Counted from the first letter of the stretch, positions 26,409-34,955 are shown. The stretch: DNA of 64,000 bases from Vampirovibrio chlorellavorus (GCF_003149375.1 NZ_QFWH01000004.1:186001-250000); one strand, 5' to 3'. The notes: a model not told the origin generated them from the sequence alone. Numbers and translations: made by a program.

Positions 26409-27380
26409 ATGACTGCCATTAATCTTGAAAAGCCGGAACTCAAGGCCCTCAGAAACCAATACGGCGAAACGTTGGCCGCTTTGGGCGCTGAAAACCCCAA
26501 CATCGTGGTGCTGGACGCTGATTTGGCCTGCTCCACCCAAACCCAGAAGTTTGCCGACAAATTCCCGGAACGCTTTTTTAATCAGGGGATTTCCGAGCAG
26601 GATCTGATCAACACGGCAGCGGGGCTGTCCACCGCTGGCAAAATTCCGTTTTGCAGCACCTTTGCCCTGTTTGCCGCTGGCAAGGGCTGGGATCAAATTC
26701 GCAATACGGTTTGTTATTCGGGCTTGAACGTGAAAATTTGTCCCACCCATAGCGGGTTAAGTCTGGGCGAAGACGGGGCCAGCCACCAGTCCATTGAGGA
26801 TATTGCCCTGATGCGGGTCATTCCCGGGATGACCGTCATTGTGCCATCCGACGCGGTAGAAACGGATCGGGTCATTCGCTGGGCGGCTGAGTATTATGGG
26901 CCGGTGTACGTGCGTCTGGTGCGTCCCAACTGCCCGGTGATTCATGATGACGCTTCGTACCAGCTGGATGCGGCTATGCCCCATCGCATTCGCATTGAGC
27001 GGGGAGGCGATGACATTACTCTGGTAGCCACCGGGGAAACCGTGTATCACGCCCTGCTGGCTGCCGAGCGCCTGCACAAGGATCATGGCATTCAGGTTGA
27101 AGTGCTGAACTGCCTGTTTATCAAGCCGTTTGATTCGGAAACCCTGGCCAAGAGCGCCCGCAAGACCGGCAAGGTCATTACCGTGGAAAGCCATCAGGTG
27201 ATGGGTGGTTTGGCCGGTGTGGTCTGCGAAGAGTTAAGTACGCATCAGCCCACCCCGGTGCGTCGCTTGGGCACGCAGGATCGCTTTGGCCAAAGTGGCA
27301 CTGGCGATGCCCTGTTTAAAGAGTACGGCATCGATTGGGAAGCCATCTACAACGAAGCAGTTTGCTGGCTGAAAAGTTAG
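26409..27380 (+). CDS. Transketolase, C-terminal (pyrimidine-binding) subunit
   Basis: About 323 residues from ATG 26409, following AAAGGA. It begins LRNQYGETLAALG and has the DADLACSTQTQKF, GISEQDLINTAAGLS (with the catalytic Glu that activates TPP) and HSGLSLGEDGASHQ regions of the transketolase pyrimidine domain, then a C-terminal domain with the VESHQVMGG stretch. It pairs with the N-terminal subunit 32 nt upstream to form the active enzyme. An upstream in-frame GTG at 26385 is unlikely. A terminator follows at 27402. Confidence 0.93.
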   Translation: MTAINLEKPELKALRNQYGETLAALGAENPNIVVLDADLACSTQTQKFADKFPERFFNQGISEQDLINTAAGLSTAGKIPFCSTFALFAAGKGWDQIRNTVCYSGLNVKICPTHSGLSLGEDGASHQSIEDIALMRVIPGMTVIVPSDAVETDRVIRWAAEYYGPVYVRLVRPNCPVIHDDASYQLDAAMPHRIRIERGGDDITLVATGETVYHALLAAERLHKDHGIQVEVLNCLFIKPFDSETLAKSARKTGKVITVESHQVMGGLAGVVCEELSTHQPTPVRRLGTQDRFGQSGTGDALFKEYGIDWEAIYNEAVCWLKS

Positions 27381-27401
27381 GGTTTGCTTTTTTCCTGTTC
27401 T

Positions 27402-27440
27402 AAAAGCCCTTTTCTCATTAAAGAAGAGGGCTTTTATTTC
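27402..27440 (+). terminator. Rho-independent terminator after the transketolase genes
   Basis: AAAAGCCCTTTTCT and AGAAGAGGGCTTTT pair with one mismatch around CATTAA, then ATTTCATTTC. Confidence 0.82.
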
Positions 27441-27479
27441 ATTTCAAGAGTCCGTCTTGATTGAAGAGGCCTCTGTTTT

Positions 27480-27932
27480 TCAGTCAATACTACCTAATCC
27501 AGAGGAAAACAGGATGAAGTTGCAATAGGTGTAGATAAACAAAGCACTTCCTATGAAAAATAAAATGGAGCTCATTATACCTTTTATAAAATACGTTTTT
27601 GGCTTGTTGAACCGGGGTAAAATCCCATGCTTTAATTTGACTCTAAGCATTATCAGGATGACAACCAAGTTTAGGATTAGAATCACTGGAACTGCAATAG
27701 GTAAGAGCGTGAGGAACAGCAGAATGCATATTGGGGGAATTAATGGAAATAGAGTTGATAAGATGCCTATTTGCATCTGCTGAATTAACGAGATGATGAT
27801 GAGCGATGTAATGAGTGATAAGAGGCTTCCCCAGCCTAGGTAATTACCGATCATATTCCAGAAAAAGGCAGTATCGATCGCTTTAACAAGCAAAATTTGT
27901 TCTTTGTGGTTTGAAGAATTGTTTATGCTCAT
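27480..27932 (-). CDS. Small AT-rich multi-pass membrane protein, unknown function
   Basis: A 150-residue protein, mostly hydrophobic, with about four membrane segments: LGWGSLLSLITSLIIISLI, a long ILLFLTLLPIAVPVILILNLVVILIML stretch read as two helices, and SILFFIGSALFIYTYCNFIL. A basic loop (KLKHGILPRFNKPK) sits between the third and fourth. Base use is visibly more AT-rich than its neighbours, with many ATA and AAT codons, which suggests recent acquisition. It lies just past the 3' end of tRNA-Leu(GAG), a typical insertion point. No clear ribosome site. No family recognised. Confidence 0.65.
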   Translation of the reverse strand: MSINNSSNHKEQILLVKAIDTAFFWNMIGNYLGWGSLLSLITSLIIISLIQQMQIGILSTLFPLIPPICILLFLTLLPIAVPVILILNLVVILIMLRVKLKHGILPRFNKPKTYFIKGIMSSILFFIGSALFIYTYCNFILFSSGLGSID

Positions 27933-27953
27933 TCACTGGAGTGACCATAACAT

Positions 27954-28007
27954 AAAAGACAAACCTAAAATCAATTCGTATACGGGTCGATTATAGGTTT
28001 GTCTTTT
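27954..28007 (-). terminator. Large hairpin terminator after tRNA-Leu(GAG)
   Basis: AAAAGACAAACCTA and TAGGTTTGTCTTTT form a perfect 14-bp stem with a 26-nt loop that can itself fold partly. It ends in T4 on either strand. The tRNA on the minus strand ends about 27 nt before it. Confidence 0.75.
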
Positions 28008-28033
28008 AACTGGGATAGGATCTGTGAATTAAA

Positions 28034-28117
28034 TGGTGTCGAGAGAGGGACTTGAACCCTCACGGATTGCTCCACACGCCCCTCAAACGTGCGCGTCTAC
28101 CATTCCGCCACCCCGAC
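28034..28117 (-). tRNA. tRNA-Leu(GAG)
   Basis: On the minus strand the acceptor stem GTCGGGG pairs with TCTCGAC (two G-U pairs), followed by discriminator A and encoded CCA. The anticodon stem CACGT/GCGTG closes loop TTGAGGG with anticodon GAG, reading CUC and CUU. It has a long variable arm and a T-arm with GGTTCAAGTCC. It shares the GTGGAGCAATCCGTG variable-arm region with the other leucine tRNA at 2800. Confidence 0.95.
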
Positions 28118-28215
28118 ACACCGGGTAGATAAACATCATAGTGACAAGGCAATGGCATTGTCAAATGAATACTACAAACGGGCCCCTGAAAAATGAAATT
28201 TGTACGCTTTGTGCT

Positions 28216-28401
28216 TTAAGGTGTGGTTTTGGTATCGGCAATGGTTTGGGCAAAGGAGATCAGCCGGTCCCGAATGCTTTCACCCAGGCCGGTAATGGCG
28301 GCAATGCAGAACAGGGTAACTAACGCCAGTATCAGGGCATACTCTGGCAACGCTTGCCCCATTTTCGCGCTATGTCGGCGTTTAAGATTCAAGCTATTCA
28401 T
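28216..28401 (-). CDS. Flp/Fap-type pilin
   Basis: A 61-residue type IVb pilin precursor. A short basic leader (MNSLNLKRRHSAKMG) is followed by QALPEYALILALVTLFCIAAI, one hydrophobic helix with Glu at position 5 and Tyr at 6 after the Gly cleavage site, the hallmark of Flp pilins. A prepilin peptidase such as TadV would cut after the Gly. The mature protein would polymerise into adhesive fibres. It lies 120 nt downstream of a second Flp pilin gene, with a terminator between them, so it is transcribed separately or by read-through. Confidence 0.85.
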   Translation of the reverse strand: MNSLNLKRRHSAKMGQALPEYALILALVTLFCIAAITGLGESIRDRLISFAQTIADTKTTP

Positions 28402-28463
28402 AGTTTCATCAACTTTATATTTCTGGTTCCACAGTCTGGATTCAACCGGTTGGGCTCAATCGG

Positions 28464-28496
28464 GTAAAAATCAGGCCAGATTGACCAGCCTGATTT
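28464..28496 (-). terminator. Rho-independent terminator between the two pilin genes
   Basis: On the minus strand AAATCAGGC and GCCTGATTT form a perfect stem, followed by TTACC. It ends the upstream pilin transcript. Confidence 0.65.
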
Positions 28497-28521
28497 CTGA
28501 GACCCGGAAGCGCGCTATTTT

Positions 28522-28728
28522 TTACCCGCCTGTGTTTACGTTACCGATTGTAGCGCCCAATTCTGTGAGCATTTTGGAAATACTGCCGCCCAGGGTGGTC
28601 AGGGCCATGATACAAAATACTGCAATCAGGGCCAGAATCAGACCATATTCCGCCAGGGACTGGCCTTTGCTTTTGCCATTTTTGTGGGTTGCCAGCCAAA
28701 CTTGGAAAGAAATGTAATGCTTCAACAT
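28522..28728 (-). CDS. Flp/Fap-type pilin
   Basis: A 68-residue type IVb pilin precursor from ATG 28728 with AAAGGATG about 8 nt upstream. The leader ends KNGKSKG, then QSLAEYGLILALIAVFCIMAL, again with Glu5-Tyr6 after the Gly. The mature protein is about 45 residues, short as in Flp1. It is paralogous to the next gene, and the two helices share the pattern AEY/PEY-x-L-ILAL. A TATACT lies about 60 nt upstream (28795-28790). No tad assembly gene is in the window, so the secretion machine must be elsewhere. Confidence 0.88.
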   Translation of the reverse strand: MLKHYISFQVWLATHKNGKSKGQSLAEYGLILALIAVFCIMALTTLGGSISKMLTELGATIGNVNTGG

Positions 28729-28959
28729 AGGCCATCATCCTTTTCTAGTGCGTGGTACCGATTACCGATTTCAGTGCTTGTATATTCATAGTATATTTTA
28801 TTTATTTTGTTTTTATCACTCTGCGGGGTGATATTTTGAAATGCCTTCAGTCGTCCTTCCTGACACTACGGAGAATACCCCTGCGCAGGCAGTCAGGGTG
28901 TTTGCCGACCTGCCCACATGCTTGGTAACGGCATCACTGGGGAAAACTTTAATGTTTTT

Positions 28960-28998
28960 GAAGAAATTCGCCCACTTTCTTAACGAAAATGGGCGAAT
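28960..28998 (-). terminator. Terminator of the gene at 29027
   Basis: On the minus strand ATTCGCCCA and TGGGCGAAT pair perfectly around a 15-nt loop, followed by TTCTTC. Confidence 0.7.
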
Positions 28999-29026
28999 GT
29001 GGCTGTGGAGTGTGTGTGGTGGAATC

Positions 29027-29500
29027 TTATTGAATTTTTTTCAATCCGGCCTGCAGTACCCGTGCTGGCGTGGTCAGGCAGTCCGTAAATCCTTTGACCA
29101 GGGTCTTGCGGCAATCGTGAAAGACCACCCAGCTTTGTTGCACGAGTTGCTGGTTACGAGCCCGCTTAAAGGTCACAATAGCCAGACTGGCGGTCAGCAT
29201 TCCCACCACGCCGATGCAAATTTGCAGCGGGCCACGAATGAGGGCTTCCAGCATCCGGGATTGCCGGGTGGCCTGGGCCGGTTTGGCAGCCGGTTGGACG
29301 CCAGCCGCCGGGTGCGGGGTCAGGTTTAAAGGCGCCGTAAAGCCATGGCTGACGGGGCTCATCACGTTTCCCTGAGGGTTATATAGTTTGTTCATGTTGG
29401 CGGTTTCAATGGCCCGAATCAGTTCGGCTTCGTTGCCACCATCAAAACGGCGTTTTGCGTACTTTAAAACCAAAGCGGATTTTTGCTGACGTTGTTCCAT
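29027..29500 (-). CDS. Hypothetical single-pass membrane protein
   Basis: A 157-residue protein from ATG 29500 with AGGAG 10 nt upstream. The N-terminal 80 residues are soluble, then one likely membrane helix (GPLQICIGVVGMLTASLAIV, about 91-110) and a basic C-terminal part (KRARNQQ, LVKGFTDCL). Several Pro/Ala/Gln-rich stretches around 58-80 look flexible. No recognised domain. It lies between the divergent-looking pilin region and holB on the same strand, with its own terminator, so it is probably a single-gene unit. Confidence 0.65.
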   Translation of the reverse strand: MEQRQQKSALVLKYAKRRFDGGNEAELIRAIETANMNKLYNPQGNVMSPVSHGFTAPLNLTPHPAAGVQPAAKPAQATRQSRMLEALIRGPLQICIGVVGMLTASLAIVTFKRARNQQLVQQSWVVFHDCRKTLVKGFTDCLTTPARVLQAGLKKIQ

Positions 29501-29665
29501 CCCTAAACACTCCTATTGTCGATCCCTATGCCAAACGATGTTTGTGTCCCTATCCCATATAAGACGATTGTTTGTTCACCCAACCGATGCCTTCCACTTG
29601 CATAAACGAATTTGATTGTTTTTTTGTGTCAGAAGTGTAAACGATTTTTAAAATTAACCTGCTTG

Positions 29666-30742
29666 TCAGGGGAGGGGGGCTGATTTCAGCTGCTTGCTCA
29701 GTTCAATAAACAGGTTTAACAGGCTGGCGTTTTCATTGGCTTTGGCTTCCACAAGGCCAATGGTCTTTTCCAGCGTTTGCTGCAGGATGCGGTAGCTGGC
29801 AAAACGGGCCGTATCCACCGGAGCGGTGACAAACCTTTGTCGTAAAAACTGCTGAAATCCGCTGAGGGCTTGAGAGGTGCTAAGGCCTTGCTCTTCTATA
29901 AAAACAGCCTGAAATTCGGCCATCAGCTGATAAATGTCGCCTTTGCGTTGCAGATGCTTGCCCAGTTTCTCATAAAAATCCGCAAAGGCCGCAAGGCTGA
30001 TGTCTTCCTGAACGGGGTCTTGCGGGGCTTGGCAGGGTACCACTTGGCAACGGGACACAATGGTGTCCAATAGTTGTTCCTCGGTTTCCGTCAAAAACAG
30101 AAACAGGGTCTTGGGCGGCGGTTCTTCCAGCGTTTTCAGGAACTTGTTGATGGCATAGGGATGGAAAGCTGAGTGGTCCAGCGGGCGCACGTGGAAGCTT
30201 TTTTCGGCGTTGGCCTCGATACACTGCCATTCATAGGGCGGCGGCACCGGGCTGGGCTGGCTGGCCGGGCGTTCTTCCACATCGGTAAAAATAACCACCC
30301 GACAGGCTTCCGATGACACCCCCAAGTGATGAATCAGCTGCCCGATTTGAGCGGTCTTGATCTGGGTGGGGGCACTGGCTTTTTTGGCTTGTTTTTCCAG
30401 CTCCTCAGGGGGCATTAACTCCCCTTTTTCATTGACCTGATAGGTCAACCGGGACACCGTCACGACTGTTGGATGAGCGTTTTGGCTGATCCAGCGGCAA
30501 TCCTTGCACTGTCCGCAGGAAAGCGATGGCAGGGTTGACGGGGCTTCAGTGCCGACCGGCTGCTGAGGCGGATTGCTGCAGTTGAGGGCCTGCGCGATGC
30601 TGAGGGCCAGCTGGTACAGGGTGCTGGTGTTTTTTCCTTTGAGGACGTAGCCGTGGGCCAGCGTTCCGCCGGTAATGGCCGCCGTAAAAAATTGCTCGGC
30701 GATATTAGAGACTGGTGCGGTGGCGTGCATGGCGGTCAGCAT
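29666..30742 (-). CDS. holB: DNA polymerase III subunit delta' (HolB-like)
   Basis: A 358-residue clamp-loader protein. The zinc module has CGQCKDC in the first third, and the core shows INKFLKTLEEPPPKTLFLFLT followed by the SRCQVVP arginine-finger motif, as in DnaX/HolB AAA+ proteins. The P-loop region (HGYVLKGKNTST) has no intact GxxGxGKT, as expected for delta', which does not bind ATP. An insertion of about 60 residues (around 90-165, Pro/Glu-rich) is longer than in E. coli HolB. It works with delta and tau to load the sliding clamp. Its start overlaps the end of holA by 7 nt. Confidence 0.87.
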   Translation of the reverse strand: MLTAMHATAPVSNIAEQFFTAAITGGTLAHGYVLKGKNTSTLYQLALSIAQALNCSNPPQQPVGTEAPSTLPSLSCGQCKDCRWISQNAHPTVVTVSRLTYQVNEKGELMPPEELEKQAKKASAPTQIKTAQIGQLIHHLGVSSEACRVVIFTDVEERPASQPSPVPPPYEWQCIEANAEKSFHVRPLDHSAFHPYAINKFLKTLEEPPPKTLFLFLTETEEQLLDTIVSRCQVVPCQAPQDPVQEDISLAAFADFYEKLGKHLQRKGDIYQLMAEFQAVFIEEQGLSTSQALSGFQQFLRQRFVTAPVDTARFASYRILQQTLEKTIGLVEAKANENASLLNLFIELSKQLKSAPLP

Positions 30743-31701
30743 CCCATTAACAGTTCAAGGGCCAGCTTTGGATTGAGCCCCCCGGTCTTGGCCTGAGCTT
30801 CTAGTTCCAGCAGCTTGCCGCGCAGAGTTTCCATTCGGCTGAAGGGCACTTGCCGGTACTCCTGCAAATCCTTCTGGATTTTGTAGGGGTGCTTCTTGGT
30901 GATTTCGGCAATCTGGTTCTCACTCAGGCCTTTTTGCTGCCAGTATCGCAACTGAAAGAGGTTCCCCAGCCAGGTGTGAATGTGCCCGAACAACTGTACC
31001 GGATGCTGTCTCAGCAACAGTTCATCCAGGGTGTGAAAAACCTCGGCCCGGTTGCGCCCTTTGAGCCAATCGGCCAGCATGCGGAACGTGTTTTCGTTGT
31101 GGCTGGACAGCAAGGCCACGTCCTGCGTGGTAATGGCCCGGTTGGCCGCGTAGACGGACAGCTTTTGCACCTCGGTCATCAAGGGCTGCATACTCACCCC
31201 CATGTGTTCCACCAGCAGGGCCGCCGCTTTGGGTTCAATTATTATGCCCTGCCGCTTGGCCTCTTGCACCACCCGCTGGATGGCTTCGTCCGTTTGGTAA
31301 AAGGCCAGGATTTTGTATTCTTTCCAATCCACCTTGAGGGTCTTGTGACCCGTCAGCCACTTGGGAAATTTAATGCTGCGGTTGATTTTGCCGCTAACAA
31401 ACAGGATGTGCTTGCTTTCATCGTGATTCTCCAGCAGGGCCATCAGTTCGGCCAGTTGCTTTTCATCGGGGCCACTGGCGGCCTTGCTCAGAAAGGCGAA
31501 ATCCCGGATTTCGATGAGGGTTTGCCCGCCCAGATTAAAGCAGACCGCCCCCACGGCCTCCAGAACCGCTCCAATGGAGGGGTTCTCCAGCAGCTTGTGT
31601 CCGAGACTTCCCATTTGCGGATTAATGACCCGGGCACGCAAGGCCTTGACCGCCTGGGCCATTAAATATTCCTCATCACCGTAATACAGGGAAATGCTCA
31701 T
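30736..31701 (-). CDS. holA: DNA polymerase III subunit delta (HolA)
   Basis: About 321 residues from ATG 31701, where SISLYYGDEEYLMAQAV gives the usual HolA start; an in-frame TTG at 31737 would add 12 residues, and neither has a ribosome site. Typical features are the early YGDEEYL, a strand IEIRDFAFLS, the sentence HILFVSGKINRSIKFPKWL, and a C-terminal all-helical collar domain (LFGHIHTWLGNLFQLRYW). The protein opens the beta clamp ring during loading. It overlaps holB by 7 nt, making a two-gene clamp-loader operon. Confidence 0.87.
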   Translation of the reverse strand: MSISLYYGDEEYLMAQAVKALRARVINPQMGSLGHKLLENPSIGAVLEAVGAVCFNLGGQTLIEIRDFAFLSKAASGPDEKQLAELMALLENHDESKHILFVSGKINRSIKFPKWLTGHKTLKVDWKEYKILAFYQTDEAIQRVVQEAKRQGIIIEPKAAALLVEHMGVSMQPLMTEVQKLSVYAANRAITTQDVALLSSHNENTFRMLADWLKGRNRAEVFHTLDELLLRQHPVQLFGHIHTWLGNLFQLRYWQQKGLSENQIAEITKKHPYKIQKDLQEYRQVPFSRMETLRGKLLELEAQAKTGGLNPKLALELLMGC

Positions 31702-31737
31702 AAGAGAAGAATGACGACTCTGGGTCAGGGTGTCCAA

Positions 31738-32126
31738 TACGGCACCGGGGGAACCACAGGCTAAAGATGGCCTGTTACCTGTCCATCTTAGTCTTGTTGC
31801 TGTCCGCTTTCAAATGGAATTTTGCGGTTGTTGGCGGAGTCATCGAGCGGTTCGGTGATTTGGGGTAAACGAGGCCCCTGTACAGATAAAGAACATGTAA
31901 AGAATCTCTAAAAAAACCGTTAAGGATATGTCAGGCTTTTATGGCCCTGGACGTAAAGATTTCATTCAGTCTGAAGGTTTGTAAAGGACGGGTGGCGACT
32001 TAAAAGCCTTTGGTTTCAGGGTTTTTCAGAATAGGGGCGTACCCCGTTCTTTATTTGGGTTTAACCTCAGGTAAAGAAAATATTTTTTTTGCCTCTAAAT
32101 AGGGTGTGGATCGACTCTGGGTGAAA
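31738..32126. other. Intergenic stretch with no convincing gene
   Basis: This stretch holds no supported gene. It is relatively AT-rich with several A- and T-runs. An 18-codon open frame at 31928-31984 has a mis-spaced ribosome site and is not called. The promoter for the HEAT-repeat gene begins at its right edge. Confidence 0.6.
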
Positions 32127-32155
32127 TTGCCCCCCCTTGGAAAATCGGTTATAAA
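32127..32155 (+). promoter_or_regulatory. Promoter of the HEAT-repeat gene
   Basis: TTGCCC, a 17-nt spacer and TATAAA, placing the transcript start near 32162. That argues against the upstream GTG at 32106 as the translation start. Confidence 0.6.
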
Positions 32156-32174
32156 TCTGTTAATCCGAAACGCG

Positions 32175-32663
32175 ATGGACGTGGAGAGTAGCCAGCCAAT
32201 GACAACGTCACCAATCAGCCTTGAAACCATCAAATTCCACCTGATCTGGAATAAGGATTTCAGTTTTAACCGTGAAAACCAGACCGTCTCTCTGGAAGAG
32301 CTGGTTGAGTTTTTGATTGAGTCCCTAGAGGACGCTGACAAGCAAACCGCCAACAAGGCCGAAAATTTACTGACCCGCATTGGCAAGCCTGCCATTCCTT
32401 TTCTGGTTCGCGGGCTCCGCTCCGGGCACAACCGGGTGCGCTCCACTTGCGCCATGGTGCTGGTGCGCATTGGTCAGCCTGCCGTGGCCAGTGTTCAGGA
32501 TTTCTATGTGCGCAACGCGTCCCGTCCCAAGTTGCGCTGGATTGCCGAATTCATTCTGAGTGAGCTGGGCAGACAGATTCCCCCGGTGGATGCCCGGGAA
32601 CTGGAAGCCAATCGCCAGGATATGGGTCGTAAAGTGCTTCAGTTCGCCAAAGCGGCTGGTTAA
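32175..32663 (+). CDS. Small HEAT-repeat protein
   Basis: About 162 residues from ATG 32175; ATG 32199, with a distant GGAGAG, is the other option. After a strand-like start (ISLETIKFHLIWNKDFSFN) come two or three HEAT-type helical pairs: VEFLIESLEDADKQTANKAENLLTRIG, KPAIPFLVRGLRSGHNRVRSTCAMVLVRIG and QPAVASVQDFYVRN. The Ala/Gly-Pro-Ala pattern between helices is typical of phycobilisome-lyase-like and other HEAT proteins that mediate protein contacts. No catalytic motif. It is a single-gene unit with its own promoter and terminator. Confidence 0.78.
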   Translation: MDVESSQPMTTSPISLETIKFHLIWNKDFSFNRENQTVSLEELVEFLIESLEDADKQTANKAENLLTRIGKPAIPFLVRGLRSGHNRVRSTCAMVLVRIGQPAVASVQDFYVRNASRPKLRWIAEFILSELGRQIPPVDARELEANRQDMGRKVLQFAKAAG

Positions 32664-32702
32664 GGTTTCAAAAAATTTCTCTAACAATAACGACTTTCTA
32701 GC

Positions 32703-32739
32703 AAAAATTCCCCTTTTCAATCAAAAGGGGCTTTTTTTT
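32703..32739 (+). terminator. Rho-independent terminator after the HEAT-repeat gene
   Basis: CCCCTTTT and AAAAGGGG form a perfect stem around CAATC, followed by C and T8. An A-run on the left could add pairs with the T-run. Confidence 0.88.
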
Positions 32740-32816
32740 AGGGAAAGCCTCTTTTACAAGGGCATCGGGAAGCGGGCGTTTTTGGAAGGGGCTGTAAGGC
32801 GGCTGGGCGAGTCCTG

Positions 32817-32846
32817 CTGACTCGGCGGCGCTCTTTCGTTTATAAT
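32817..32846 (+). promoter_or_regulatory. Promoter of asd (and probably dapA)
   Basis: CTGACT, an 18-nt spacer and a perfect TATAAT, placing transcription start near 32853, about 45 nt before the asd start. Confidence 0.6.
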
Positions 32847-32897
32847 GAGACCGTCTTAACTCACGCAGCGCGTGTGCTGCCCACAGGAGATTACCCC

Positions 32898-33989
32898 ATG
32901 ACTGCCCCCGCGCAATCCACCGGTTACACTGTTGCCATTTTGGGAGCCACCGGCCTGGTGGGAACACAACTGATGCAAATTCTGGAGGAGCGGCAGTTCC
33001 CGGTAAAGACCCTGAAGCCTTTGGCCAGTCAGCGTACCGCAGGCACCACAGTGACTTTTCAGGGGCAGGACTGGCTGGTGGAAGAAGCCACCCCGGAAGC
33101 CTTTGAAGGGGTGGATATCGTACTGGCCTCCGCCGGCGGTTCGGTCAGCCAGGCGCTGGTGCCGGAAGCGGTGAAGCGGGGCTGTGTGGTGATTGATAAC
33201 ACCAGTTGCTTCCGGTTGACCGAGGGGGTGCCCTTGGTGGTGGCAGGGGTGAACGATGCCGATATTGAGCATCACCAAGGCATTATAGCCAATCCCAATT
33301 GCTCCACGGCCCAGTTAATGCCCGTATTTAAAGCGCTGGATGACGCCTTTGGACTGGAGCGGGTCATTGTCAGTACCTATCAATCCGTCAGTGGCGCTGG
33401 CAAAGAGGGTATGGACGAGCTGCTTAACACCACCCGCAGCGTGTTCAAAATGATGGGAGAGTCTGAGATTCCGGCTCCCACGGAGACTGAGTTTAAGGTG
33501 TTCGCCCGGCCCATTGCCTTTAATCTGGTGGCCCAGATTGATCAGTTCGTGGAAGGCGGCGTGGAAGACGGCTACACCAAGGAAGAGACCAAGGTCATTC
33601 ATGAGAGCCGCAAGATTTTACACAAACCCGATCTCAAGGTGACTTGCACGGCGGTGCGGGTGCCGGTTATGGTCGGTCACAGCGAGTCCGTGACGCTGGA
33701 GTTCAAGAAGCCGGTGTCTCCCGATGCGGCCATGGCTATTCTGGAGGGGACTCCCGATGTGGTGGTGGCCCGCGATCCCAAGGCGTTTCCCACCCCGGTG
33801 GAGGCCACGGGTCAAGATCCCGTCTATGTGGGTCGCATCCGTCGGGACACTTCCAATCCGGAAAACGGACTGAACCTGTGGATTGTGGCTGATAACCTGC
33901 GCATTGGGGCGGCCCTGAACGCCGTGCGTCTGGCGGAAGTATTGGTGAAACATAACTGGTTGAAGCCCAGGCAGCCTGCCGGGGTGTAA
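32898..33989 (+). CDS. asd: Aspartate-semialdehyde dehydrogenase
   Basis: From ATG 32898 (AGGAG 8-9 nt upstream) the protein is 363 residues. The NADP fold starts VAILGATGLVGTQLMQIL (12-29). Active-site Cys135 lies in NPNCSTAQL, and STYQSVSGAGKEGMDEL is the conserved substrate-binding part. It reduces aspartyl phosphate to the semialdehyde for lysine/diaminopimelate, threonine and methionine synthesis. The next gene is dapA, which uses its product, 57 nt downstream with no terminator between, so an operon is likely. The C-terminus is slightly extended. Confidence 0.96.
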   Translation: MTAPAQSTGYTVAILGATGLVGTQLMQILEERQFPVKTLKPLASQRTAGTTVTFQGQDWLVEEATPEAFEGVDIVLASAGGSVSQALVPEAVKRGCVVIDNTSCFRLTEGVPLVVAGVNDADIEHHQGIIANPNCSTAQLMPVFKALDDAFGLERVIVSTYQSVSGAGKEGMDELLNTTRSVFKMMGESEIPAPTETEFKVFARPIAFNLVAQIDQFVEGGVEDGYTKEETKVIHESRKILHKPDLKVTCTAVRVPVMVGHSESVTLEFKKPVSPDAAMAILEGTPDVVVARDPKAFPTPVEATGQDPVYVGRIRRDTSNPENGLNLWIVADNLRIGAALNAVRLAEVLVKHNWLKPRQPAGV

Positions 33990-34046
33990 TCTATCCCGGT
34001 TTCTGGTTGAGATTCTTCTGTCGCGTTTAATAGAAAGGTCATTGCC

Positions 34047-34955
34047 ATGCCCCACTTACAGGCCGAGTTGATTCCCGCCATGGTCACTCCCTTCCACCGG
34101 GATGAGTCCATTGACTTTGAAAAAGCCGAGCAATTGGCCGTGTATCTGGCCGAGAATGGCTGCGATGGCATTCTGGTAAACGGCACCACCGGGGAATCTC
34201 CCACCCTCAGCTTTGAAGAGAAACTGGAACTGCTGAAGGTGGTAAAAAGCGCCGTGCGGGGACGCAACGTGCAAATTGTGGCCGGGGTGGGCTCCAACGA
34301 TACGGCCAAAAGCGTGGAAGAGGCTCGTAAGGTAGCCGCGTTGGGCGTCGATGCCCTGCTGGTGGTGGTGCCGTACTACAATAAGCCCTCTCAGGCGGGC
34401 ATGATTGAGCATTTTCGCCGGGTGGCCCAGGCCGTGGACACCGAAGTGGTGGTTTACAACATCCCCAGCCGTTCCGTGGTGCTGATGAGTCCGGATACCA
34501 TGGCCACCTTGCACCAGCAATGCCCCAACATTATGGGGGTCAAACAAAGCCACCCGGACATGGATCAGGTCAGTGAGATTACGGCCAAGTTACCTGCCGA
34601 TACCTGGCGTACCTGGTGTGGCGATGATACCCTGACCCTGCCCATGATGGCCTGCGGGGCCCATGGCACCTTCAGTGTGCTGGCCCACCTGACCGGGCCC
34701 CTGCTGCGGGAGATGATTCAGGCGGTGAAGGCTCAGGAGATGTCCCGGGCCCTGAAATTGCACTTGAAGCAGCTCAATCTGGGGCGGGAAATCTTCTTTT
34801 TGCCCAATCCCACCGTCATTAAAACCTGTCTGGCCCGCTTGGGAATGCTGGAGCCGGTGTTGCGGGCGCCCATGGTTTTGCCGGATGAAGCGGAAATGGC
34901 CCGCATCGAACAATTGCTGGCCGAGTACAAAAGCCTGATGCCCCAGTCGGTTTGA
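34047..34955 (+). CDS. dapA: 4-hydroxy-tetrahydrodipicolinate synthase
   Basis: A 302-residue TIM-barrel aldolase. NGTTGESPTLSFEEK (45-59) holds the catalytic threonines 47-48, Tyr111 is in VVPYYNKPSQ, Tyr137 in VVYNIPSRS, and Lys166, the Schiff-base lysine, in GVKQSHP. It condenses pyruvate with aspartate semialdehyde, the first committed step to diaminopimelate and lysine. It follows asd, which makes its substrate. Confidence 0.96.
   Translation: MPHLQAELIPAMVTPFHRDESIDFEKAEQLAVYLAENGCDGILVNGTTGESPTLSFEEKLELLKVVKSAVRGRNVQIVAGVGSNDTAKSVEEARKVAALGVDALLVVVPYYNKPSQAGMIEHFRRVAQAVDTEVVVYNIPSRSVVLMSPDTMATLHQQCPNIMGVKQSHPDMDQVSEITAKLPADTWRTWCGDDTLTLPMMACGAHGTFSVLAHLTGPLLREMIQAVKAQEMSRALKLHLKQLNLGREIFFLPNPTVIKTCLARLGMLEPVLRAPMVLPDEAEMARIEQLLAEYKSLMPQSV

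Noticed and set aside
28841-29329. 162-codon open frame on the plus strand
   Set aside because: It runs through the terminator hairpin at 28960 and then antisense to the gene at 29027; composition is not protein-like.
31928-31984. 18-codon open frame preceded by AAGGA
   Set aside because: The ribosome site is only 1-2 nt from the ATG, and no homologous peptide is recognised.
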